In this document: positions 9,244-17,292 of the stretch, in pieces
How positions within the stretch are numbered: the first letter of the stretch is position 1
Layout of the letters: the number at the start of each line of letters is the position of its first letter
Assembly: GCA_023458595.1 (NCBI GenBank)
Contig: JAEWYT010000041.1
Location: forward strand, 1-64,000
Length of the DNA stretch: 64,000 bases
DNA from: Pseudomonadota bacterium
Lineage (GTDB): Bacteria > Pseudomonadota > Alphaproteobacteria > Rhizobiales > Tepidamorphaceae
Direction: 5' to 3'
Position numbers and translations under genes: made by a program
Notes under the pieces: model-generated
Seen by the model: the letters and a program-made list of their open reading frames with translations, nothing else
Told to the model about the DNA's origin: nothing
Database searches by the model: none

Positions 9244-9268
9244 AAGGCCGCCGTCGAGGCGGCCTTTT
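9244..9268 (+). terminator. rho-independent terminator
   Basis: Stem AAGGCCGCC / GGCGGCCTT with loop GTCGA, ending in four T. The stem is identical to that at 7091-7117 and only the loop differs. It lies 21 nt before the endolysin start. Confidence 0.8.
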
Positions 9269-9288
9269 CGCTATGGGACACTCGAAAA

Positions 9289-9933
9289 ATGGCCAAGCAG
9301 AGTTTCGAAGCCGCGCTGGACAATGTCCTGCGCCACGAAGGCGGCTATGCCGATCATCCAGCCGATCCCGGCGGGGCGACGAAGTACGGCATCACCCGCG
9401 CGACGCTTTCCGCCTGGCGCGGCGCGAACGCCACGAAGACCGATGTGCGCCGGCTGACGCGCGCGGAGGCGGGCGCGATCTACAGGGCGCGCTACTGGGA
9501 CGCGGTGAGGGCCGGCGACCTGCCCGCCGGCGTCGACTGCTGCGTCTTCGACGCGGCGGTGAACTCCGGGCCGGGCAGGGCGGCGAAATGGCTGCAGGCC
9601 GCCGTCCGCGTCCCCCAGGACGGCGTGGTCGGGCCGGTGACGCTCGCCGCGGCGCGGTCCTGCGATCCGCGCGGACTGATCGACGATGTCTGCGACGTGC
9701 GGCTCGCGTTCCTGCGGTCCTTGAGCACCTGGTCGGTGTCCGGCCGCGGCTGGGAGCGCCGCATCGGCGACGTGCGCCGGGTCGCCGGGGCGATGGCGCG
9801 CGGGGCCCCTCCGCCCGGGTCGTCGGTTCAGCCGAACCGTCCGCCCGATCCGGAGGCTGCCCCGCCGAGCGGCGGCTTCTGGTCCGCGCTCGCCGCGTTC
9901 CTGCGTGCGGTTCTCACGGGAGGCGCGAAATGA
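9289..9933 (+). CDS. GH108 (DUF847) endolysin with C-terminal hydrophobic tail
   Basis: A 214-residue lysozyme-like endolysin (glycoside hydrolase family 108). The catalytic Glu is E17 in RHEGGYADHPADPGG, followed by ATKYGITRATL. A PG_binding_3-type region follows (VFDAAVNSGPGRAAKWLQ, GVVGPVTLAA). After about residue 175 a Pro-rich linker leads to a hydrophobic helix (GGFWSALAAFLRAVL) that could anchor the enzyme in the inner membrane. There is no N-terminal signal peptide. It overlaps the holin gene as ATGA. R. capsulatus GTA release also uses a DUF847-type endolysin with a holin, which fits the GTA genes upstream. Confidence 0.9.
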   Translation: MAKQSFEAALDNVLRHEGGYADHPADPGGATKYGITRATLSAWRGANATKTDVRRLTRAEAGAIYRARYWDAVRAGDLPAGVDCCVFDAAVNSGPGRAAKWLQAAVRVPQDGVVGPVTLAAARSCDPRGLIDDVCDVRLAFLRSLSTWSVSGRGWERRIGDVRRVAGAMARGAPPPGSSVQPNRPPDPEAAPPSGGFWSALAAFLRAVLTGGAK

Positions 9934-10331
9934 TCGGCGCCCTGACCCCGTTCCTCGGGCCCGTCCTGGAGATCGTCAAGCGGGTGATCCCGGATCCGGC
10001 CGAGCGCGCCCGCATCGAGGCCGAGCTGCGCCAGGCGGCCTCCGAGGCCGAGGCTCGCATGGCCGAGGCGCAGGCCTCGATCGTCACGGCGGAGGCGCAG
10101 GGCTCGCCGCTCCAGCGCAACTGGCGACCGGTCTTCATGATGGTCTGCATGGGCCTGCTCGTCTGGCATGCCGTCGCCGTGCCGGTCCTCGCCGCGGTCC
10201 TCGCCGTGCCGCTCGACGACATGGTCGGCCTCAGGGCCGTTCCCGAGGGGCTGTGGACCCTGCTCGTCGTCGGCATGGGCGGCTATATCGGCGGCCGCAG
10301 CCTCGAAAAGGTGTTCGCGGGCAGGGGGTAG
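9930..10331 (+). CDS. holin of the three-helix family (Holin_3TMs)
   Basis: A 133-residue protein whose start overlaps the endolysin stop (ATGA). The N-terminal segment MIGALTPFLGPVLEIVKRVI is followed by a charged Ala/Glu-rich helix (AERARIEAELRQAASEAEAR), the conserved NWRPVFMMVCMGLLVWH segment, and a last membrane helix ending in GGYIGGRSLEK. This matches PF11351-type holins. It would permeabilise the inner membrane so the endolysin reaches peptidoglycan and releases particles. Confidence 0.88.
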   Translation: MIGALTPFLGPVLEIVKRVIPDPAERARIEAELRQAASEAEARMAEAQASIVTAEAQGSPLQRNWRPVFMMVCMGLLVWHAVAVPVLAAVLAVPLDDMVGLRAVPEGLWTLLVVGMGGYIGGRSLEKVFAGRG

Positions 10332-10424
10332 GCGATTGGCCGGTTGGCGCGGCCTGCCCTTTGCGGCTAGGTTCCCCGCCAAAGATGACCCCCCAGCCGG
10401 AGCCCTCCCGCCTTGCCCGACGCC

Positions 10425-11096
10425 ATGTCCGTCACCGATGCCGTCCGCTCGCGCCTGTCCTGCCGCGCCTTTCTCGATACGCCCGTTCCCGAGGCGACCG
10501 TGCGCGAGATCCTCGACGCCGCCCGCTGGGCCCCGTCGGGCGGCAACCTGCAGCCCTGGCATGTCCATGTCGTCACCGGCGAGGCGCTTAAGGACCTCAT
10601 GGGCCGCATCGCGCCGCGTTTCGATACGCTGCCGCTCGCGGAAGGGGCCGAGTACCGGATCTATCCCGCACCCCTCTCTCCCCCCTACAGCGGCCGCCGC
10701 TTCAAGTGCGGCGCCGATCTCTACGCTGCGCTGGGCATCCCTCGCGAGGACCGTCCCGCCCGCTATCGCCAGTTCGCCCGCAACTTCGAGTTCTTCGGCG
10801 CTCCCGTCGGCATCTTCGTCTCGATCGACCGCCAGATGGGCCCGCCGCAATGGGCCGACGTGGGCATGTTCTGCCAGAACGTCATGCTGCTCGCCCGCGA
10901 GCACGGGCTGCACACCTGCCCGCAGGAGGCCTGGACCTTCTGGCACACGACGCTGATCGAGTTCCTGGATCCGCCGGAGAACCTGATGCTGTTCTGCGGC
11001 ATCGCGCTCGGCCACGCCGACATGGATCACCCCGTCAACCGCTGGCGCACCGAGCGGGCCGGGGTCGACGATTTCGCGGTTTTCAAGGGATTCTGA
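10425..11096 (+). CDS. nitroreductase family protein
   Basis: A 223-residue FMN-dependent nitroreductase. The N-terminal FMN-binding region (RSRLSCRAFLDTPVP) and the signature ILDAARWAPSGGNLQPWHV are typical, as are ADVGMFCQNVMLLAREHGLHTCPQ (split here as ADVGMFCQNVMLL and GLHTCPQ) and the C-terminal GIALGHAD. The ATG at 10425 is chosen; a TTG four codons upstream is the only alternative. The family reduces nitroaromatics, quinones or enones with NAD(P)H in the cytosol; the natural substrate is unknown. It stands alone after the GTA lysis module and marks the return to housekeeping DNA. Confidence 0.9.
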   Translation: MSVTDAVRSRLSCRAFLDTPVPEATVREILDAARWAPSGGNLQPWHVHVVTGEALKDLMGRIAPRFDTLPLAEGAEYRIYPAPLSPPYSGRRFKCGADLYAALGIPREDRPARYRQFARNFEFFGAPVGIFVSIDRQMGPPQWADVGMFCQNVMLLAREHGLHTCPQEAWTFWHTTLIEFLDPPENLMLFCGIALGHADMDHPVNRWRTERAGVDDFAVFKGF

Positions 11097-11162
11097 CGGG
11101 CGGGGTCGCCTGAACGGTCCATTCATGCGACGTTCAGCCAGCCGCTTCTAACGTTCCGGCCC

Positions 11163-11552
11163 ATGAACAGGAAGACCCCGATAGGCCTCGCCCTGGCCGC
11201 CGCCGCGATCGCCGCCGCCATGGCTGCCGCCGTGCCCGGCAACGCGCTTGCGTGCCCCGGCGGGCTCGGAGACAATTGCGCGACGATCGGCGCCGGCGAA
11301 TTCGGGGCTGGTCCGATGCCGGGCCTCGGCATGGTTCCGGCCCGGTCCCCGGCGCCGACCGCGCCGGTCCGGGTCGCGGCCGGCGGCTGCGGCGCTGCGG
11401 CGGCCCAGGCCGCCGCGCAGGGGCAGGTGATCGGTGCGCCGAAGGTCGTCAAGCGCGGCAACCAGACGCTGTGCGTGGTGACGGTGCTCGTCAAGGACCC
11501 GTCCGGCCGGAAGCCGCCGACCCGTAAGCAGATCACGATCCCGGCCGACTGA
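11163..11552 (+). CDS. small secreted protein in the FeuN position upstream of feuPQ
   Basis: A 129-residue precursor with an Ala-rich signal peptide cleaved near residues 25-29 (PGNALA-CPG). The mature part has four Cys (CPGGLGDNC, GGCGAA, TLCVVT) and ends in a short beta-rich domain (PKVVKRGNQTLCVVTVLV) somewhat like PepSY-type modules. It lies only 25 nt upstream of feuP and is surely in the same transcript. In Sinorhizobium meliloti the gene just upstream of feuPQ, feuN, encodes a small periplasmic inhibitor of the FeuQ kinase. Position, size class and export make this protein a FeuN candidate, but sequence homology is not established. Confidence 0.65.
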   Translation: MNRKTPIGLALAAAAIAAAMAAAVPGNALACPGGLGDNCATIGAGEFGAGPMPGLGMVPARSPAPTAPVRVAAGGCGAAAAQAAAQGQVIGAPKVVKRGNQTLCVVTVLVKDPSGRKPPTRKQITIPAD

Positions 11553-11577
11553 GCGGCCGCAGGCGAGGAACACTCGG

Positions 11578-12273
11578 ATGCGCATTCTGGTCGTCGAGGA
11601 CGACAAGGACCTGAACCGGCAACTCGTCGCCGCGCTCGCGGACGCCGGCTATGCCGTCGACACCGCCTTCGACGGCGAGGAGGGCCACTTCCTCGGCGAT
11701 ACCGAGCCCTACGACGCGGTGGTGCTCGACATCGGCCTGCCGCAGATGGACGGCATCCGCGTTCTGGAGCAGTGGCGCGCCGACGGGCGCAAGATGCCGG
11801 TCCTGATCCTCACCGCCCGCGACCGCTGGTCGGACAAGGTCGCCGGCATCGACGCCGGCGCCGACGACTACGTCGCCAAGCCCTTCCACATGGAGGAGGT
11901 GCTGGCCCGCGTCCGCGCCCTGCTGCGCCGCGCGGCGGGCCACGCCTCGAGCGAGATCGAATGCGGACCGGTGCGCCTCGACACCCGCTCCTCGCGCGTC
12001 ACCGTCGACGGCAATCCGGTCAAGCTCACCTCGCACGAGTTCCGGCTCTTGTCCTACCTGATGCATCACCAGGGCCGGGTTGTTTCGCGCACCGAGCTGG
12101 TCGAGCATCTCTACGACCAGGATTTCGACCGCGATTCCAACACGATAGAAGTCTTCGTCGGGCGCCTGCGCAAGAAGCTTGATGCCGACATCATCGAGAC
12201 GGTGCGGGGGCTGGGCTATTCCATCAACGCCCCGGCCGCCGGCACGGCGGCCAACACACCGGCGGCCGATTGA
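11578..12273 (+). CDS. feuP: OmpR-family response regulator FeuP
   Basis: A 231-residue response regulator. The receiver domain has the acidic pair VVEDDKD, phospho-acceptor Asp in VVLDIGLPQMDG (about D51), Thr in LILTARDRWSDK and Lys in DDYVAKPF. The winged-helix DNA-binding domain occupies residues about 125-222 (LTSHEFRLLSYLMHHQGRVV, EVFVGRLRKKL). The EEGHFLGDTEPYDAVVLDIG and DRWSDKVAGIDAGADDY stretches match my memory of rhizobial FeuP closely. It follows the secreted protein by 25 nt and is followed by its kinase. In rhizobia this system governs osmoregulated glucan export and related envelope genes. Confidence 0.85.
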   Translation: MRILVVEDDKDLNRQLVAALADAGYAVDTAFDGEEGHFLGDTEPYDAVVLDIGLPQMDGIRVLEQWRADGRKMPVLILTARDRWSDKVAGIDAGADDYVAKPFHMEEVLARVRALLRRAAGHASSEIECGPVRLDTRSSRVTVDGNPVKLTSHEFRLLSYLMHHQGRVVSRTELVEHLYDQDFDRDSNTIEVFVGRLRKKLDADIIETVRGLGYSINAPAAGTAANTPAAD

Positions 12274-12370
12274 CGGCGCTTCCGTCCGTGCCGACCCGCA
12301 TTCGCCGTGCCGTGCGGCCCACGCAGTCGCGCCGCCGGCGCCGACCCGGTCTGTGCGCCGGAGCCGTGCC

Positions 12371-13750
12371 GTGACCACCGCGCCGCGCCGGCCGCTCTCC
12401 CTCGCCCTCCGGCTGTTCGTCCTCGCCACGGTCTGGAGCCTGATCGCGCTCTTCGCCGCCTACCTCATTCTGGTCTCCTACTACCGCGCCGGGCTCGAGA
12501 AGAATTTCAAGGCGCTGCTCGACCTGCATCTGTTCAACGTCGTCGCTGCCGTCCAGCAGGACGAGGTCGGCCGGATATACGGCGAGCCCCAGCTCGGCGA
12601 CCCGCGCTTCGAGAGCTTCCATTCCGGCTGGTACTGGCAGGCGGTCCGGCTCGGCGACAGCGATCAGGTGCTCGTCTCGCCTTCGCTGGCCGGCGGGCGG
12701 CTGGCGCTGAGGAACGTCGAGGAAGTGCCGTTCGACGACGAGTTCCGGCGGGTGATGGACATTCCCGGGCCGAACGGCGAGCGGCTGCGCGCCGTCGAGC
12801 AGCTCGTCGTCTTCGACCGCACCGGCGACCAGCTTGCCTTCTCGGTCGCGGCCGACCTCGGCACGCTCGACGGCGACATCGCCGCTTTCCGCAACCTGCT
12901 GCTCGCGGTCTTCACATTGCTCGGCGCCGGTCTCGTCGCCATCGCCGTCGTTCAGGTGCGGCTCGGCCTCAAGCCCCTGCGCGCCGTCGGCGCCGCGCTG
13001 ACCGGCATCCGCGAGGGCAGGGAGGAGCGGCTGACGGGAGCCTACCCGCAGGAGATCGCCCCGCTCGCCGCCGAGATCAACGCGCTGATCGACTCCAACG
13101 CCAAGATCATCGAGCGCGCCCGCACCCAGGTCGGCAATCTCGCCCACGCGCTGAAGACGCCGCTGTCGGTCGTCACCAACGAGGCGCGCGCCGCCAAGGG
13201 GCCGCTTGGGGAGAAGGTGGTCGAGCAGGCCGGGCTGATGCGCCACCAGATCGACTACTATCTCGACCGCGCCCGGGTCGCGGCATCCGCCGGCGTCATC
13301 GGCACCGTGACCGACGTGAAGCCGGTCGCCGACACCTTCGCCAGGGCGATGGCGCGCATCTACGCCGATCGGGGGACCGTGCTCGTGGTCGATATCGAGC
13401 CCGGTTCGCGGTTCCAGGGCGAGCGGCAGGATATCGAGGAGCTGTTCGGCAACCTCGTCGACAATGCGTTCAAATGGGCGAAGTCCCAGGTCCGGCTCAC
13501 CTGCCGGCGCGCCGACCAGGCGAACCGCAGGATGCTCGAGATCGTCGTCGAGGACGACGGCCCGGGTCTGTCGGAGGAGGAATGCCGTGAGGCGATGCGG
13601 CGCGGAAGGCGGCTCGACGAGACCCAGCCAGGCTCCGGGCTCGGCCTGTCGATCGTGCGCGACCTCGCCGAACTCTACGACGGTGCCTTCGAGCTGTCGC
13701 GCTCCCCGCTGGGCGGACTGCGCGCGCTTCTTCGCCTTCCGGCGGCGTGA
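12371..13750 (+). CDS. feuQ: sensor histidine kinase FeuQ
   Basis: About 459 residues from the GTG at 12371; the frame is open further upstream but that part overlaps feuP and looks non-coding. Two membrane helices (about residues 15-37 and 175-197) bracket a periplasmic sensor of about 135 residues. The H-box is NLAHALKTPLSVV with His at about 259. The ATP-binding domain has NLVDNAFKWAK, EDDGPGL and GSGLGLSIVRDL. NLAHALKTPL is the PhoQ-like H-box type. It pairs with FeuP and may be inhibited by the upstream secreted protein. Confidence 0.82.
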   Translation: MTTAPRRPLSLALRLFVLATVWSLIALFAAYLILVSYYRAGLEKNFKALLDLHLFNVVAAVQQDEVGRIYGEPQLGDPRFESFHSGWYWQAVRLGDSDQVLVSPSLAGGRLALRNVEEVPFDDEFRRVMDIPGPNGERLRAVEQLVVFDRTGDQLAFSVAADLGTLDGDIAAFRNLLLAVFTLLGAGLVAIAVVQVRLGLKPLRAVGAALTGIREGREERLTGAYPQEIAPLAAEINALIDSNAKIIERARTQVGNLAHALKTPLSVVTNEARAAKGPLGEKVVEQAGLMRHQIDYYLDRARVAASAGVIGTVTDVKPVADTFARAMARIYADRGTVLVVDIEPGSRFQGERQDIEELFGNLVDNAFKWAKSQVRLTCRRADQANRRMLEIVVEDDGPGLSEEECREAMRRGRRLDETQPGSGLGLSIVRDLAELYDGAFELSRSPLGGLRALLRLPAA

Positions 13751-13889
13751 CGCGACTATCCCCGGCCGGGAGTCATCGTTCCGCCCCATTTCGTCGCATT
13801 TTCGCGCGCCGGGACCGCCCGACGGGCTTCACCTTTGAGAAACCGCTGGTGTCCAGGCTGCGCCGCCGGCACATGACGAGGAAGAAGAA

Positions 13890-14357
13890 ATGCATCTGAC
13901 GAAACTGATCGCCGTCGCCGCGCTCGGCCTGTCCGTCGCCGCCTGCAACGGCGACCGCACCGGCGAGACGCTCGGCACCGTCGTCGGCGCCACCGCGGGC
14001 GGCGTCATCGGCAACCAGTTCGGCTCCGGCTCGGGCAGGGCGCTCGCCACCGCCGCCGGCATCGTCGCCGGCGGCCTGATCGGCAACCGCATCGGCGCGG
14101 CCGCCGACGAGGACGCGCGCCGGCGCGCCATGGAGGCCGAGTACCAGGCCCTGCAGTACGGCCCGCCGAACACGCCGGTCGTCTGGCGCGAGCCCGACAA
14201 GAACGTCTACGGCGAGGTCGTCCCCGGCGCGCCCTACCAGCGCGGCGGCTACGACTGCCGGGACTACACCCACACGATCTACATCGACGGCCACCCGGAA
14301 GTCGGCCGCGGCACCGCCTGCCGCATGCCCGACGGTACGTGGCAGACGGTATCCTGA
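13890..14357 (+). CDS. glycine-zipper outer-membrane lipoprotein (17 kDa antigen type)
   Basis: A 155-residue precursor with a lipoprotein signal (GLSVAAC, lipobox Cys at residue 19). A Gly-zipper membrane segment follows (GTVVGATAGGVIGNQFGSGS and GIVAGGLIGNRIG), then an acidic helix and a soluble C-terminal part with two Cys (YDCRDYTHTIYIDG, GTACRMPDGTW). This is the layout of RT0821/Lpp0805-like or 17-kDa surface antigen lipoproteins. SD GAGGAAGAAG precedes the ATG. It is monocistronic, with a strong terminator after it. It probably has a structural role in the envelope. Confidence 0.85.
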   Translation: MHLTKLIAVAALGLSVAACNGDRTGETLGTVVGATAGGVIGNQFGSGSGRALATAAGIVAGGLIGNRIGAAADEDARRRAMEAEYQALQYGPPNTPVVWREPDKNVYGEVVPGAPYQRGGYDCRDYTHTIYIDGHPEVGRGTACRMPDGTWQTVS

Positions 14358-14382
14358 CGGAAAATCCGCGGGCGAGCGGCTG

Positions 14383-14411
14383 AAAAGGGGAGGCGCCGCC
14401 TCCCCTTTTTT
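14383..14411 (+). terminator. rho-independent terminator
   Basis: A perfect 12-bp stem AAAAGGGGAGGC / GCCTCCCCTTTT with loop GCC, running into six T. It ends the lipoprotein gene. The palindromic A/T flanks could make it work in both directions. Confidence 0.9.
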
Positions 14412-14518
14412 CGTTTTTGTCGAGCCGACTTCAGCTTTTTTTAAGCCGGGCGGCGGACCATCCGGGACCGGAACGAGACCCCGAACCGGTGCACCCCCGC
14501 GAACGCAACGAAGCCCGT

Positions 14519-15958
14519 ATGACCGCCGACACCCAGGCCCTTGAGCAGGTCAAAGCCTATCTCGCCGCGCTGTCGCCGCGACTGCGCTCGAAGCTCGTCA
14601 GCGAGATCGAGGCCCAGCGCCTGAAGGGCAGGAGCGACCCCGCGCAGGAAGTGGTTCTGGACCTCCTTCGCGGCGTCATGCGCGAGGAGACGGAGGAGGC
14701 GAAGCGCTCGGGCACGCCGGAGCGCCTGTTCTCCGAGCCGCTGGAGCCGTTCCTGATCGACGAGGCCGGCGAGACGAGGCACAAGGGCTTCATCTGGCGA
14801 AAGTCGCTGGACGGGCTGTGGCGGTGGCTGCAACGCGAGCCGTCGATCAGCGGATCTCTCGCCAGGGCGACGGACGACGCCAACCGGGCCCTCCTCGAGG
14901 GCGACGACGAGCGCGCCGCCGCGATCATGGCGGGCCTGCGCGGCGACATCGTTCCGGTCATCGACGCGGCGATCTCCAATGCCGCCGCCGATCACCGTCA
15001 GCGGATGCAGCTGTCGATGCAGCTCGGAGGCGAGCGCTGCTTCGAGGATCTGCGCGATATCACGACGGTGCTGCGCCTCGAGGAGCGCATCAACAAGGTG
15101 GTCGCCAGGCTGCCGGCCGCGATCGCGGAACTCGACGACGACCTGCTCACCAAGGTCGTGCGCCGCACCAAGGACGCCGAGGGCGAGCTCCTCTACCTGC
15201 TGATCCCGGTCTTCCGCCGGCTCGAGCATCCCGCCCAGATCATCCGCATTCTCACCGAATACGAGGCGACCGACAAAGGCCGGCGGCTGGTCAAGAGCCG
15301 GTTCGCCCCCTGCGTCGAGATCGTCCTGTCGGAGGCGGAGCTCGCTGCCGAGGGCATCGCCGCCCATATCAGCCGGCCGTCCGACCTGACCCAGCTCTTG
15401 ACGGCCATCAGGCGGTTCTATGCGCTCGCCAACGGCCTCAGCGTCGCCGTCGACCTCGAAGGGGCGACCGACTGGCACAAGCGCCTCGGCGCGCGGCGCA
15501 AGCGGGCCTCCGAGATCCTGTCGGCCGAGGTGGAGACGATCCCGGGCTCGGTGCGTCGCGCCATGCGCCCGCGCCGCCGCGACGGCGAGCGCCATCCGGC
15601 CACCGAGGAGGAGATCCAGGAAGCCGAGTACGCCCTGCACCTGATGGTCGAGCTCAAGCCCTACCGCGGCGAGCTCGCCGTCAACGAACTGCTCGGCTCG
15701 GTCACGAGTCAGGTCGAGAAATTCGTGGAGTCGGCCGGCAGCGCGATCGTCCACGAGATCCGCAATTCGACGGGCACCGCCCTCGACACCGCCTTCGCCG
15801 ACCTCGACGTCGCCGTCCGGCTCACCGCGATCGTCTTCGGCGAGACCTATGCGTCCCTCCTGAGGCGCAGCGGCTATGCGGCGGGCCCGATACCGAGCCG
15901 CTTCGACTTCGACGACGACGATGACGAGGAAGACTCTGACGCCACCGCGGCGGCCTGA
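14519..15958 (+). CDS. conserved hypothetical protein, 479 aa, mostly helical with acidic tail
   Basis: Reads from the ATG at 14519 (MTADTQALEQVKAYLAALSP) to 15958. It is predicted helical throughout, with no signal peptide or membrane segment. An early motif SPRLRSKLVSEIEAQRLKG is followed by long amphipathic helices (ATVLR/LEERINKVVARLP region, about residues 180-260). A basic patch RRAMRPRRRDGERH occurs near residue 345. The C-terminus ends in an Asp/Glu-rich run (FDFDDDDDEEDSD). I do not recognise the domain. It is probably cytosolic and perhaps a scaffold or chaperone-like protein. It stands alone between the lipoprotein and the ccm operon. Confidence 0.7.
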   Translation: MTADTQALEQVKAYLAALSPRLRSKLVSEIEAQRLKGRSDPAQEVVLDLLRGVMREETEEAKRSGTPERLFSEPLEPFLIDEAGETRHKGFIWRKSLDGLWRWLQREPSISGSLARATDDANRALLEGDDERAAAIMAGLRGDIVPVIDAAISNAAADHRQRMQLSMQLGGERCFEDLRDITTVLRLEERINKVVARLPAAIAELDDDLLTKVVRRTKDAEGELLYLLIPVFRRLEHPAQIIRILTEYEATDKGRRLVKSRFAPCVEIVLSEAELAAEGIAAHISRPSDLTQLLTAIRRFYALANGLSVAVDLEGATDWHKRLGARRKRASEILSAEVETIPGSVRRAMRPRRRDGERHPATEEEIQEAEYALHLMVELKPYRGELAVNELLGSVTSQVEKFVESAGSAIVHEIRNSTGTALDTAFADLDVAVRLTAIVFGETYASLLRRSGYAAGPIPSRFDFDDDDDEEDSDATAAA

Positions 15959-16121
15959 GCCGCGCGGAAGCCTCCCGGCGGCCCGGACTCCGCGCCTTTT
16001 TGCCCCAATTCAACGCGATTGTTACGCCGTTGCGACGGTTTGCCGTTTCGCATTGGGTGCGCGACGCGCTATCTAGGCGTCGCCGGGCGGCCTTCGGCCG
16101 CGCCGGGGACGGAGTGTCTGC

Positions 16122-17243
16122 ATGGTCCTTTGGGTGGTTTTCGCTGTCCTGACCGGCGTCGCGGTGCTCGCGGTGCTGGTTCCGTTGACGCGCACCCGGA
16201 CGGCCGGGCACGTCGCCGCGCGCACCGGCCAGCAGTCCGATGTCGCCGTCTACAAGGACCAGATGCGCGAGATCGACGCCGATCTCGCCCGCGGCGTCAT
16301 CGACGAGACCGAGGCAGGGGCCGCCCGCGCCGAGGTCGGCCGCCGGCTTCTGGCCGCCGACCGGGCGGCGAAGCGGGCCGGCGGGGCGGCGAAGCCCCTG
16401 CCGCGCGTCGTCGTCGCCGCCGTCATCGTGCTGGTGCCGGCGATCAGTCTCGGGACGTATTTGTGGCTCGGCTCGCCGGATCTGCCCGGCCAGCCCCTGT
16501 CGGCGCGGCTCGACCGTCCGGCGCAGGAGCAGGACGTCGATATCCTCGTCGCCCGCGTCGAGGAGCATCTGGCCCGCGACCCCGAGGACGGGCGCGGCTG
16601 GGAAGTGCTCGCGCCGGTCTACATGCGGCTCGGCCGCTTCGACGAATCCGTCCGCGCCTGGGCGAACGCGCTGAGGCTGCTCGGATCCTCCGCCGAGCGC
16701 GAGGCGAATTTCGGCGAGGCGCTCGTCGCCGCCCGCGACGGCGTCGTCACGGAGGAGGCGCGCGACGCCTTCGCCCGCGCCCTGAAGCTCGATCCGGACG
16801 CGCCCAAGGCGCGGTTTTTCGTCGCGATCGCCGCCGAGCAGGACGGCGACACGGAGACCGCGAAGCGGCTCTGGCACGCGCTTCTCGCCGATTCAGCCCC
16901 CGACGCGCCATGGCGGCCGGCGGTGGAGGAAAGGCTCGCGGGGCTTGCGAATCCGGCGATTCCGGGCCCGACGGCCGACGACATGGCCGCCGCCGAGGAC
17001 ATGGGCGCGGACGAGCGCGGCGAAATGATCGCCGGAATGGTCGAGCGTCTCGCCGGCAGGCTCGCCGAGGACGGCAAGGATCTCGAGGGTTGGCTTAAGC
17101 TCGCCCGCGCTTATGTGGTGCTGGGAGAGCCCGGCAAGGCGCGCGAGGCGCTCGGATCGGCGCGCGAGAACTTCGCCGGCGACGCGGACGCGGCCGGCAG
17201 GATCGACGCGGCGGAGAAGTCGCTCGGCCTGGGAAGGTCGTGA
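16122..17243 (+). CDS. ccmI: cytochrome c maturation protein CcmI (CycH)
   Basis: A 373-residue protein with an N-terminal membrane helix (MVLWVVFAVLTGVAVLAVLV), a cytoplasmic leucine-zipper-like loop (VYKDQMREIDADLARGVI, typical of CcmI), a second membrane helix (about residues 93-115) and a periplasmic TPR domain (GRGWEVLAPVYMRLGRFDESVRAW split across repeats). CcmI captures apocytochrome c and presents it to the CcmFH ligation machinery. It is the first gene of ccmI-E-F-H, the cycHJKL order of rhizobia. Confidence 0.93.
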   Translation: MVLWVVFAVLTGVAVLAVLVPLTRTRTAGHVAARTGQQSDVAVYKDQMREIDADLARGVIDETEAGAARAEVGRRLLAADRAAKRAGGAAKPLPRVVVAAVIVLVPAISLGTYLWLGSPDLPGQPLSARLDRPAQEQDVDILVARVEEHLARDPEDGRGWEVLAPVYMRLGRFDESVRAWANALRLLGSSAEREANFGEALVAARDGVVTEEARDAFARALKLDPDAPKARFFVAIAAEQDGDTETAKRLWHALLADSAPDAPWRPAVEERLAGLANPAIPGPTADDMAAAEDMGADERGEMIAGMVERLAGRLAEDGKDLEGWLKLARAYVVLGEPGKAREALGSARENFAGDADAAGRIDAAEKSLGLGRS

Positions 17244-17292
17244 GGTCGCGCGTGTCGGTGTCGCCGGGGCGGGAAGAAAGGTCGCAGTTTCA

